From: Empedobacter brevis_A
GTDB lineage: Bacteria > Bacteroidota > Bacteroidia > Flavobacteriales > Weeksellaceae
DNA: 64,000 nt
Assembly: GCF_965118635.1 (NCBI RefSeq)
Contig: NZ_CBCPHV010000002.1
Location: 248,001-312,000, forward strand
Direction of reading: 5' to 3'
The notes beneath the pieces were generated by a model. That model searched no databases and had not been told where the DNA came from. It saw only the letters and a list, made by a program, of their open reading frames with translations. The position numbers and the translations under genes are program-made. This document shows positions 25,181 to 33,263 of the stretch, piece by piece (position 1 is the stretch's first letter; every line of letters begins with the position of its first letter).

Positions 25181-26839
25181 TTAATTCAAATTCATTAATT
25201 CTTTTGCTTGATTAATCGCTGCATCTGTTAATTCGGATCCAGAAATCATTTGTGCTATTTCTTCTAATCGTTGTTGTTTAGATAATTCAATTACATTTGT
25301 TTGTGTTGTTTCACCAACAACTTCTTTGTAAACTTTTAGCTGATAATTCCCTTTTGATGCAACTTGTGGCAAATGTGTAATGACTAAAAGTTGCATATTT
25401 TCTGCCATTGCTTGCATTACTTTTCCAGTTTCATTTGCAACTTTTCCAGAAATTCCTGTATCAATTTCATCTAAAATCAATGTAGGTAAATGTTGATGTG
25501 TTGCCAATAATTTTTTAATTGCTAACATCAATCGAGAGCGTTCTCCTCCAGAAACAGATTTCTCGAAAATGCGTGGTTCCATTCCTTTGTTTGCTGAGAA
25601 TAGAAACAAAACTTCGTCTTTTCCGGTTAATGTAAAATCTGCTGTTTCGTTTAATTGAATTGTTAATTGTGAATTTTCCATTCCCAATTGTGACAATGTA
25701 TTCAAGATGTTTTTTCGAATAATTTCAATAGAAGAAATTCTATTTTTTCTAATTTTTATTGCTTGTTTTTCAAGTTTTTCAGAAATTGAATTCAATTCTT
25801 TGTTTAAGTGAATAATCAAATCACTTAAATTATCAAAACCAGAAGTTTGACTTTCTAATTCATCTCGTTTAGCAATTAATTCCTCAACAGAAATCAAATT
25901 ATGTTTTCGTAATAATTTATGAATCAAATCATAACGATCTGTAATTTCTTGTAATCTTTCTGGATTAATTTCAGTTGAATCTATCAAATTACTCATTTCG
26001 CCAGAAATATCTTGCAATTCAATTTTTGAAGAAATTAATCGTTCATAAATCAAATTGTATTGCGAATTATAATCCGAAATTTTATTCAATTTATTGCTTG
26101 CTTCATTCAATTGAGAAATAATTCCTAATTCGGGATGTTCCAGAAATTGATAAGTTTCATTCAAAGTCGAAATAATTTCTTCTACATTTGATAGAGATTT
26201 TATCTCGATTTCCAATTCTTCTAATTCATCATTTTTTAGCGAAGCATTGTTTAATTCTTCCCACAAATGCAGTTTATATTCTAAATCTTGGGATTGATTT
26301 TCTAAAGAATTTTGTGCTTCTTTTATTTTTTTCTTGATTGAAATATAGTGATTAAAATCTTTCTTATATTCTTTCAACAATTCTTTGTTTTCGCCATAAA
26401 TATCCAACATAGATAATTGAAAATCTGCTTCGAATATTTTTGGCGTATTAAATTGTGAATGAATATCAATCAATAATTCTGATAATTCTTGTAAAATAGA
26501 GACTTTAACAGGTGTATCATTGATAAAAGCACGCGATTTTCCCGAAGGCAATAATTCTCTTCGTAGAATAGATTCGTCTTCATAATCCAAATCATATTTC
26601 TCGAAAAATTCATTTAGTTCAAGATCTTTAATCTCAAAAACAGCTTCGATAATACATTTTTCATCAGCATTTTTCAAGGCTTTCAGATCGGCACGTTCGC
26701 CTAAAACTAATTTTAGAGCACCTAATAAAATAGATTTTCCTGCACCAGTTTCACCTGTAATTGTAGTCATTCCTTGATGAAAATCAATCTCTAATTGATC
26801 GATAATGGCAAAATTATTAACGCGAAGAGTTTTTAACAT
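25181..26839 (-). CDS. recN: DNA repair protein RecN
   Basis: A 552-residue SMC-like ATPase of double-strand-break repair. Walker A is ITGETGAGKSILLG (27-40). Two long coiled-coil arms fill the middle (about residues 150-370). The signature FEKSVSGGERSRLMLAIK (near 425) precedes Walker B LPTLILDEIDTGISGKVA. The C-terminal MISGSELTDAAINQAKEL matches the family end. It is the last gene of a leftward cluster (dapA to recN); its start abuts the porD stop without a gap. Confidence 0.96.
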   Translation of the reverse strand: MLKTLRVNNFAIIDQLEIDFHQGMTTITGETGAGKSILLGALKLVLGERADLKALKNADEKCIIEAVFEIKDLELNEFFEKYDLDYEDESILRRELLPSGKSRAFINDTPVKVSILQELSELLIDIHSQFNTPKIFEADFQLSMLDIYGENKELLKEYKKDFNHYISIKKKIKEAQNSLENQSQDLEYKLHLWEELNNASLKNDELEELEIEIKSLSNVEEIISTLNETYQFLEHPELGIISQLNEASNKLNKISDYNSQYNLIYERLISSKIELQDISGEMSNLIDSTEINPERLQEITDRYDLIHKLLRKHNLISVEELIAKRDELESQTSGFDNLSDLIIHLNKELNSISEKLEKQAIKIRKNRISSIEIIRKNILNTLSQLGMENSQLTIQLNETADFTLTGKDEVLFLFSANKGMEPRIFEKSVSGGERSRLMLAIKKLLATHQHLPTLILDEIDTGISGKVANETGKVMQAMAENMQLLVITHLPQVASKGNYQLKVYKEVVGETTQTNVIELSKQQRLEEIAQMISGSELTDAAINQAKELMNLN

Positions 26840-27748
26840 TTACTTTTTCAATTTATTCCAATAACTATCATTGTATTTTGGCGCGATTGAATTTAAAATT
26901 CCTTTCAGTTTTTCGATATTCACCGTAGAAACCTGTCCGCCAGAAAATATTTGACTAATTTCGTTATTTTTTGCTGTTAAGAAAAGTTCTAAGGGATAAA
27001 ATTGCGAATAATTTCCTTTTTGATAAAATTCTAATTGCAACAATGTATTTCCAATTGCATTTTTACCACGAACTTCGTTTTCAGCCATAACATCTAAACC
27101 GTTTCTATGATATTGATAAATGATATTACGTAGAGTAGAATTGTCAGATTTTAAAATATTGTTTATTAATGCTGTACGAGATTTTATTCCATCTAATTCG
27201 CTCCAACCAGAAAAACTATTATTTGCTTGGCCAAAATCTGCAATTCTCTTAGCCATTTTGAAATATTCTGTTCCACCTTCTTTCGAAAATGTATCTGCAT
27301 CATATCCCAAAACTAAATAGATGTAATATGTCAAAACATCTGTTAAATTCTTTCCACTAAATTTTCGATCATTGAAGATTAATTCTTCTGATTCTTGGTA
27401 TTGAAAAGAAAAATTATCATCAGATAAGTTAAGAACTGGCGTGTAATAAGTTGAATTGAAAACAGGACGACGCGATTGTACTAAAATTGTACCTTTCATT
27501 CTGTTTCCTTCTCGCTCAATGATATTAATAACGAAACTAGCTTCAATTCTTTCATATGTTTTTAAACGATCATTTGTCCATTTAGTTGAATTAATGAATG
27601 TTTTTAATGATCTTTCTAAAGTTTGATAAACCTGTGTATTCGATCCTCGAACTTGAGAATAATCAACTTTTACATCTGCAATAATATTTTGCGAAAAAGC
27701 TGAAATAGCTAAACACGACGAAAAGAAAATTGAGGCTAATTTCTTCAT
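26840..27748 (-). CDS. porD: Type IX secretion protein PorD family (DUF4835)
   Basis: A 302-residue exported protein with a signal peptide (MKKLASIFFSSCLAISAFSQ, residues 1-20). The conserved start of the mature protein, NIIADVKVDYSQVRGSNTQVY, together with SFVINIIEREGNRMKG, identifies the DUF4835/PorD family, linked to gliding and the type IX secretion system in Bacteroidota. It lies between coaBC and recN, the usual position in Flavobacteriia. The molecular role is not settled in the family; periplasmic location is inferred. Confidence 0.88.
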   Translation of the reverse strand: MKKLASIFFSSCLAISAFSQNIIADVKVDYSQVRGSNTQVYQTLERSLKTFINSTKWTNDRLKTYERIEASFVINIIEREGNRMKGTILVQSRRPVFNSTYYTPVLNLSDDNFSFQYQESEELIFNDRKFSGKNLTDVLTYYIYLVLGYDADTFSKEGGTEYFKMAKRIADFGQANNSFSGWSELDGIKSRTALINNILKSDNSTLRNIIYQYHRNGLDVMAENEVRGKNAIGNTLLQLEFYQKGNYSQFYPLELFLTAKNNEISQIFSGGQVSTVNIEKLKGILNSIAPKYNDSYWNKLKK

Positions 27749-27756
27749 ATTAAATT

Positions 27757-28956
27757 TTATAACTTATTTAAAATGACATTTAAAATATCTTCTGCAACAT
27801 CTGTTTTTGATTTTGCATTGAATTGTTGCATTGATAAATCTTTGTCAATAATTGTGATTTTGTTTGTATTCTTCTGAAATCCAGCTTCTTTATCTTGCAT
27901 CGAATTAAGAACAATAAAATCAAGATTCTTTTTAATTAATTTTTTCTTTGCATATTCTTCTTCATTATTCGTTTCCAATGCAAAACCAACCAATAATTGA
28001 TGAGTTTTGATTTCGCCTAATGATTTTAGAATATCAGGGTTTTTAATCAATTCGATAATTAAATTATCATCGTTTTCTTTCTTAATTTTTTGTTCAGCTA
28101 TTTCTTTTGGACGATAATCTGCAACAGCAGCCGACATTACAACAACATCAGCATCAGCAAAATTAGCGTGCATTGCATCGTACATATCACGAGCAGAAAC
28201 AACATTTATTCGATCAATAGGAAATCCTGAAACAGATTCGTGACTTGGACCACTTACCAAGGTAACTTTAGCACCAAGATTAGCAGCTGCTTTCGCAATC
28301 TCGAATCCCATTTTCCCTGAAGAATAATTACCTATAAAACGAACAGGATCGATGTTTTCGTATGTTGGTCCAGCAGAAACCACAACTTTTTTTCCGTGAA
28401 GTGGGAGCGTAGCTTTGATTGAATTTTCTAAAAAAGAAATAATGTTTTTAGGCTCAGCCATTCTACCTTCACCAACTAATCCACTTGCCAATTCTCCTGC
28501 TTCTGCAGGAATGCAAATATTTCCGAAAGATTCTAATTGAGCAATGTTTTCAAGTGTAGAAGGATGCTTGTACATATCCAAATCCATTGCTGGAGCAAAA
28601 TAAACAGGACATTTTGCAGAAAGATAAGTTGCTAAAACTAAATTATCACATGTTCCATCTGCCATATGCGATAATGTATTTGCTGTGCAAGGAGCTATAA
28701 TCATATAATCAGCCCAAAGTGCATATTCTACATGATTGTTCCAATCACCTTTATCTCCGAAAAATTCCCATTCTACAGGATGTTTAGAAAGCGTTGAAAG
28801 TGTAAGTGGTGTAACGAAGTTTTGGGCTTCTGGAGTCATAATAACTTTGACATCAGCTCCCTTTTTGATAAGTCCTCTAACAAGAAAAGCGGCTTTGTAG
28901 GCCGCTATTCCGGCAGAAACTGCCAAAAGAATTTTTTTACTATGTAAAACAGACAT
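27757..28956 (-). CDS. coaBC: Phosphopantothenoylcysteine decarboxylase / phosphopantothenate-cysteine ligase
   Basis: A 399-residue bifunctional coenzyme A biosynthesis enzyme. The N-terminal flavin-dependent CoaC half has ILLAVSAGIAAYKAA, the active-site H-x-x-x-A-x-x-A-D-x pattern (WNNHVEYALWADY), and MADGTCDNLVLATYL. The CoaB half has VVSAGPTYENIDPVRFIGN and VMSAAVADYRP. The start overlaps the rpoZ stop by one base, so the two are translationally coupled. Confidence 0.96.
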   Translation of the reverse strand: MSVLHSKKILLAVSAGIAAYKAAFLVRGLIKKGADVKVIMTPEAQNFVTPLTLSTLSKHPVEWEFFGDKGDWNNHVEYALWADYMIIAPCTANTLSHMADGTCDNLVLATYLSAKCPVYFAPAMDLDMYKHPSTLENIAQLESFGNICIPAEAGELASGLVGEGRMAEPKNIISFLENSIKATLPLHGKKVVVSAGPTYENIDPVRFIGNYSSGKMGFEIAKAAANLGAKVTLVSGPSHESVSGFPIDRINVVSARDMYDAMHANFADADVVVMSAAVADYRPKEIAEQKIKKENDDNLIIELIKNPDILKSLGEIKTHQLLVGFALETNNEEEYAKKKLIKKNLDFIVLNSMQDKEAGFQKNTNKITIIDKDLSMQQFNAKSKTDVAEDILNVILNKL

Positions 28957-29279
28957 TATTTATCCTCATTTGGATTTCTGTAATATACGTCATTGTCTAA
29001 CCATTCTTTAACCGCAATTGAAGTCGGTTTTGGTAATCTTTCGTAGAATTTTGAAACTTCGATTTGCTCTCTGTTTTCAAAAACTTCTTCTAAAGAATCT
29101 GTATGTGCAGCAAATTCATCCAATTTCTGAATTAATTCAGTTTTCATTTCTTGGTTGATTTGTTCTGCTCTTTTTCCCATAATTACAATTGATTCGTACA
29201 AGTTTCCTGTTTTCTCATCAATTTTATTACGATCATAAGTTTGTGTTGTTGGTGCTGCACCGATATCCTTGAAATTCAT
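28956..29279 (-). CDS. rpoZ: RNA polymerase omega subunit, Bacteroidota type
   Basis: A 107-residue protein matching the RpoZ/Rpb6-type omega family of Bacteroidota. The key segment is GNLYESIVIMGKRAEQIN (about residues 26-43), equivalent to the A-x-x-R-A-x-Q-I core that folds around the beta prime subunit. The C-terminal part is acidic. Position directly before coaBC and after bamD is the usual one in Flavobacteriia, which supports the identity. It stabilises RNA polymerase assembly. Confidence 0.9.
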   Translation of the reverse strand: MNFKDIGAAPTTQTYDRNKIDEKTGNLYESIVIMGKRAEQINQEMKTELIQKLDEFAAHTDSLEEVFENREQIEVSKFYERLPKPTSIAVKEWLDNDVYYRNPNEDK

Positions 29280-29303
29280 AATGAAAGAATTTTATATATT
29301 TTA

Positions 29304-30188
29304 CTATTTTTTATTATTTTGCTCTTTGTTTGATTCAGCTTGTTCTGCCTCAATTTTTTTTCTTAAAATGTCTAAATCAGCTATTGCTTTTTTAGTAACA
29401 ATCATATCCTTGTCGATTTTTTCCATCAATTTATCAGCTTCTGCTTTAAATTTTGTTTGAGGATAATATCTTGTTAACAAAAGGTATTCTGTTCTAGCAT
29501 CTTGTAAACGTAAATCTTTATTCTCTAAACGAGAGAAGTTTAACGCTAATTCTGTTTTAGAACGTAAAGAATACATCATTGCTTCTTCACGAAATTTAGA
29601 ATCTGGGTATTCATCAATCATATTATCGAAAGAAACCGCAGCAGCCTTATATTTCATAGTTTTAAAATAAACTTTTGAAATTTCGAAAGACTTTAATTCT
29701 AACTTTTGTCTAAGTTCTGTAATATAATTATTCGCTTCTGTAACATGTGCAGATTCTGGATACGAATTGATGAATCCTTGTAACTCACTAATTGCTGTAT
29801 ATGTACTTGTCTGATCCAAGTCATATTTTGGCGAATCTTTGTAATATGAAAATGCTGATTTGAACAATGCTTCTTCTGCACGGCTATCCATAGGATAGGC
29901 ACCTGCAAAACTTTTGAATTGATGTCCTGCAAGACGGTAACTTTTTTCGTTAAAGTTACCTTGTGCCATATTGTAAGCAATATCTGCAGATTTTTCAGTT
30001 CCTACAAATGATGTAGAAATTTTTTCATATAATTCATTCGCTAAATCATATTTACCATCTTGATACAATTGTGTGGCTAAGGTAAAGATTTCATCTTTAT
30101 CCGTACTTTTCATCGCTTTGTTGTAGGTCTTGTTACAAGAAACTACTGAAGCTCCAATTAAAACTACTAAGCTTAGTTTTTTAAACAT
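29304..30188 (-). CDS. bamD: Outer membrane assembly lipoprotein BamD
   Basis: A 294-residue lipoprotein: signal MFKKLSLVVLIGASVVSC with the lipidated Cys18, then TPR-like repeats throughout (for example TLATQLYQDGKYDLANELYE, and the paired motifs YRLAGHQFKSFAGAYPMDSR and AVSFDNMIDEYPDSKFREEA). It is part of the BAM complex that inserts beta-barrel proteins. The typical length is about 250-290. It precedes rpoZ in the dapA-recN cluster. The gene leaves an 81-base gap after the ferritin gene. Confidence 0.93.
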   Translation of the reverse strand: MFKKLSLVVLIGASVVSCNKTYNKAMKSTDKDEIFTLATQLYQDGKYDLANELYEKISTSFVGTEKSADIAYNMAQGNFNEKSYRLAGHQFKSFAGAYPMDSRAEEALFKSAFSYYKDSPKYDLDQTSTYTAISELQGFINSYPESAHVTEANNYITELRQKLELKSFEISKVYFKTMKYKAAAVSFDNMIDEYPDSKFREEAMMYSLRSKTELALNFSRLENKDLRLQDARTEYLLLTRYYPQTKFKAEADKLMEKIDKDMIVTKKAIADLDILRKKIEAEQAESNKEQNNKK

Positions 30189-30269
30189 TCTGCAAATTTA
30201 ATAAAATTTGAGGACTAAATTATAAAATATTTTCTTCTTATCCTCTTAATAAAATATCAAAGTTTTGAT

Positions 30270-30776
30270 TTATTCCGCTGTTGCGTCTGCGCTTAATGTA
30301 ACTATATCACGGTCAAATAAATATAAACCACCTTTGTCAGAACCAATCATTTCTAATTTATCTAAGATATTTCTTGCTAATTTTTCTTCTTCAATTTGTT
30401 CAGAAACATACCATTGTAAGAAATTATGTGTTGAATAATCTTTTTCTTCTAATGTTAATCCAACAATTTCATTAATAGAATCAGAAACAAAACATTCGTG
30501 AGTTAAGATTGCTGTAAAAACATCTTTCAATGTAGAGAAATCTTGTTTTGGTTCTGAAATTTGTGGTACATGTGCTTTTCCACCTCTTTCGTTAATAAAT
30601 TTAATTAACTTCAACATATGCATACGTTCTTCGTCTGCATGAGAGTATAAGAAGTTTGCAGTTCCTTCTAAACCTTTAACTTCTGCCCAAGAAGCCATTG
30701 CTAAATATAATTGAGAAGAATCTCCTTCTAATTTAATTTGTTTGTTTAACGCGTCTAATATTGTATCTTTTATCAT
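30270..30776 (-). CDS. ftnA: Ferritin
   Basis: A 168-residue four-helix bundle iron-storage protein. Ferroxidase-site residues are visible in LYLAMASWAEVKGLEG (first helix Glu/Tyr), HADEERMHMLKLIKF (E-E-x-x-H) and the later YVSEQIEEEKLARNIL. The sequence resembles non-heme bacterial ferritin A. It lies between dapA and bamD and may share their promoter. It should form a 24-mer that stores iron as mineral; this follows from the family. Confidence 0.94.
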   Translation of the reverse strand: MIKDTILDALNKQIKLEGDSSQLYLAMASWAEVKGLEGTANFLYSHADEERMHMLKLIKFINERGGKAHVPQISEPKQDFSTLKDVFTAILTHECFVSDSINEIVGLTLEEKDYSTHNFLQWYVSEQIEEEKLARNILDKLEMIGSDKGGLYLFDRDIVTLSADATAE

Positions 30777-30788
30777 AGCTTTTTTATT

Positions 30789-31667
30789 TTATATGTTTAA
30801 TAATAATTGATTAATTTTTGATGTCAAATTCGCTGAAGCAGGAACTAAAGGTAATCTTGTAAACGGCTTACAAATACCTTTGTTTTCTAAAACAGCTTTT
30901 ATTCCGCAAGGATTTCCTTCTTCGAAAATCGCTCGTGTAATTCCTACAACCTTATAATGAGCTTCATATGCTGAAACTACTTCTTTATTGATTGCTTTGC
31001 GAATCATATCTGTAAAAATAGTTGGAATACCTTGTCCAATAACAGATATAACACCAGAACCACCTGCTAAAGTCATCGGAACAGCAAATTCATCATCACC
31101 AGAAATAATATTGAAATCTTCTCGCGTATTTTTGCGAATGATATCTGTTGATTGTAAAAAATCTGGCGAAGCTTCTTTGATTGCAACTATATTTTTAAAT
31201 TCATTTGCTAAACGAATTGTTGTATCTGCAGAGATATTAGAACCAGTTCTTCCAGGAACGTTATACAAAATTATTTTTGCATCTGTATTTTCTGCAATTG
31301 CTTTATAATGTTGGTAAATTCCTTCTTGATTTGGTTTATTATAATAAGGCGAAACGGTAAGAATCGCGATATAATCACTTAAATCTGTTTCTTGGTATTC
31401 TTTAATAACTTCTGCTGTATTATTTCCTCCAATACCTAAAACCATCGGAACACGATTAGCATTTGCCTTCTTTATTGTTTCGATTACGTGTTTCTTTTCA
31501 TCTTTTGTAAGTGTTGCTGCTTCAGCAGTAGTTCCTAAAATAACTAAATATTCAACACCGCCATCGATACTATAGTTTACTAAATTTTCTAAAGCAACAT
31601 AATCTACGGTACCATTTTGTTGAAAAGGTGTAACCAAAGCAACTCCTGTTCCAATTAATTCTTTCAT
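30789..31667 (-). CDS. dapA: 4-hydroxy-tetrahydrodipicolinate synthase
   Basis: A 292-residue TIM-barrel enzyme that condenses pyruvate with aspartate semialdehyde, the first step of the lysine/diaminopimelate branch. The Schiff-base Lys164 is in IVAIKEASPDF and the catalytic Tyr135 is in LYNVPGRTGSN; GTTAEAATL (residues 45-53) is the substrate threonine pair. The typical length is about 292. It is the first gene of the leftward unit that ends with recN. Confidence 0.96.
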   Translation of the reverse strand: MKELIGTGVALVTPFQQNGTVDYVALENLVNYSIDGGVEYLVILGTTAEAATLTKDEKKHVIETIKKANANRVPMVLGIGGNNTAEVIKEYQETDLSDYIAILTVSPYYNKPNQEGIYQHYKAIAENTDAKIILYNVPGRTGSNISADTTIRLANEFKNIVAIKEASPDFLQSTDIIRKNTREDFNIISGDDEFAVPMTLAGGSGVISVIGQGIPTIFTDMIRKAINKEVVSAYEAHYKVVGITRAIFEEGNPCGIKAVLENKGICKPFTRLPLVPASANLTSKINQLLLNI

Positions 31668-31731
31668 CTTTTATAAATGTTATTATATCTTCTAATACAA
31701 GGTTAAAATTATGGATTATATCTCGAATATT

Positions 31732-31739
31732 CAAATATA
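31732..31739 (-). promoter_or_regulatory. -7 promoter element upstream of dapA
   Basis: Minus-strand TATATTTG matches TAnnTTTG about 65 bases before the dapA ATG. No clear -33 box at the expected distance. Confidence 0.4.
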
Positions 31740-31844
31740 GAAGGTAATCTATAATTGGTCTTAGATAAAATCAAAATCATTCAAAAATAATGATAAATTC
31801 AGAGGAATAAAATTAATTTTAGTTTAGATTTTATGATTTTACTT

Positions 31845-31876
31845 ATGAAAAAGTCACTTTATTAGTGACTTTTTCA
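31845..31876 (-). terminator. Rho-independent terminator after the barrel-protein gene
   Basis: Arms ATGAAAAAGTCACT and AGTGACTTTTTCAT around a 5-base loop. Confidence 0.82.
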
Positions 31877-31892
31877 TATTCTTAAGATTTTA

Positions 31893-32366
31893 TTAATTCA
31901 ATGTGTATTTAAATCCTAAAGAAAAACGTCCTGCTTCGAAGTTAGAATCGTTTGTTAGATTCCACCAAGGTTTCCAATCGAAATGTATAGCTAAAGGAGC
32001 AGAAGGAATTTTGTATTCTAAACCAGCTTGTGGACGAATTGCAAATAATGTTTTGTCTCCATGATAGTTGTTTCCATAATCAACAAAAGCTAATTGCGGA
32101 CCAACACCAACATACCAGCCTAAACCATTTGTTCCAGAAAAAGATTCATTATATGTATAATCTGCACCTAAAACAGTAATATGATCTCCAAACATAACTT
32201 GTAGATTACCTGCATTTTTTCCATCGAAAGAATGTTTGAACTGCGGACCAACTAGTGTTTCACCATCTCCTAAATCTATTGCAATACCCAATGCATTTTT
32301 ATAATCTTGAGCATTTACTTGATTAAATCCTAATGCCATTACAGCGACCAATAAAACCTTTTTCAT
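31893..32366 (-). CDS. Outer membrane beta-barrel-like protein
   Basis: A 157-residue exported protein with a signal peptide (MKKVLLVAVMALGFNQVNAQ) from the ATG at 32366; the upstream TTG is less likely. The mature part has alternating hydrophobic strands, including LGADYTYNESF, GLGWYVGVGPQLAFV, LFAIRPQAGLEYKI and a final strand ending in an aromatic-rich FSLGFKYTLN, as in eight-strand OMP barrels. Function unknown. It stands alone with its own terminator. Confidence 0.7.
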   Translation of the reverse strand: MKKVLLVAVMALGFNQVNAQDYKNALGIAIDLGDGETLVGPQFKHSFDGKNAGNLQVMFGDHITVLGADYTYNESFSGTNGLGWYVGVGPQLAFVDYGNNYHGDKTLFAIRPQAGLEYKIPSAPLAIHFDWKPWWNLTNDSNFEAGRFSLGFKYTLN

Positions 32367-32549
32367 CAATAATCTTTTTTAATTTACTGTCTACTTTTTA
32401 ACAAAAAGCATGCAAATGTTATATTAATATTAAATTTTTAAGAATAAAAGGTTTATTTTGTAACGGATATTATTTTGTTTATCAACTATATATCTATTTA
32501 ATTTAAAATCGTTCTAAAAATTTTGATCACTAATTCTTCATAAAAAACT

Positions 32550-32557
32550 TACTTTTG
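32550..32557 (+). promoter_or_regulatory. -7 promoter element for the HAD gene
   Basis: TACTTTTG matches TAnnTTTG, 17 bases before the ATG at 32575. Confidence 0.5.
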
Positions 32558-32574
32558 TAAAAAATAAAAAAAGA

Positions 32575-33231
32575 ATGATCAAAACAGTTATTTTCGACAT
32601 GGACGGTGTGATAGTAGATACAGAACCAGTTCATAAATATGCTTATTTTGAACATTTTAAAGAGTTAAATATTCCGGTTACAGAAGAGTTATTCAGCACA
32701 TTTACAGGCCAATCGACAAAGAATGTTTATCAAATTCTGAAAGATAAATTTGATTTGAAATCAGATGTAAATGATTTAGTTTTAAGAAAACGTGCCATTT
32801 TTAATGAAGCTTTTGATACAAAACCTGATTTATATTTGATTGATGGAGTTGAAAATTTGATTAAAGATTTATACAAAAATGGAATCGAATTAATTTTGGC
32901 TTCTTCAGCTTCGAAATCAACAATTGATCGAGTTTTTAATCGTTTTGATTTGAATCAATATTTTTCACATAAAATTTCTGGCGAGAATTTCCCGAATTCA
33001 AAACCCGATCCAGCAATTTTTTTACATGCTGCCAATTTAGCAAAATCTGAACATGCTGAATGTATTGTAATCGAAGATAGTACAAATGGAGTGGAAGCTG
33101 CTTTTCGTGCAAATCTGTATTGTTTGGGTTACAAAAGTGAAAATTCTAAAAAGCAAAATTTAGAGAAAGCCAATATAATTGTTGATGATTTTAATACAAT
33201 TGATGCCGATTTTATTAAAAAACTAAACTAA
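32575..33231 (+). CDS. HAD-family hydrolase (beta-phosphoglucomutase-like)
   Basis: A 218-residue HAD-IA phosphatase. Motif I is FDMDGVIVDTEP (residues 7-18) with both catalytic aspartates, followed by a helical cap domain, motif II in LILASSAS, motif III Lys in SKPDPAIF, and motif IV in CIVIEDSTNGVEAA. The cap type and FDMDGVIVDTEP signature fit beta-phosphoglucomutase or a sugar-phosphate phosphatase; the real substrate is not known. It is a single gene, convergent with the MutS-like gene and sharing a terminator with it. Confidence 0.9.
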   Translation: MIKTVIFDMDGVIVDTEPVHKYAYFEHFKELNIPVTEELFSTFTGQSTKNVYQILKDKFDLKSDVNDLVLRKRAIFNEAFDTKPDLYLIDGVENLIKDLYKNGIELILASSASKSTIDRVFNRFDLNQYFSHKISGENFPNSKPDPAIFLHAANLAKSEHAECIVIEDSTNGVEAAFRANLYCLGYKSENSKKQNLEKANIIVDDFNTIDADFIKKLN

Positions 33232-33263
33232 CAATTTAAGATTAATCAATAATCTTAAATTGT
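33231..33263. terminator. Bidirectional terminator embedded in the end of the MutS-like gene
   Basis: Arms ACAATTTAAGATTA and TAATCTTAAATTGT around a 5-base loop. The right arm is coding sequence of the MutS-like protein's last residues. Confidence 0.75.

Noticed and set aside
30988..31308. Plus-strand frame inside dapA
   Set aside because: Shadow of dapA; composition typical of an antisense frame.
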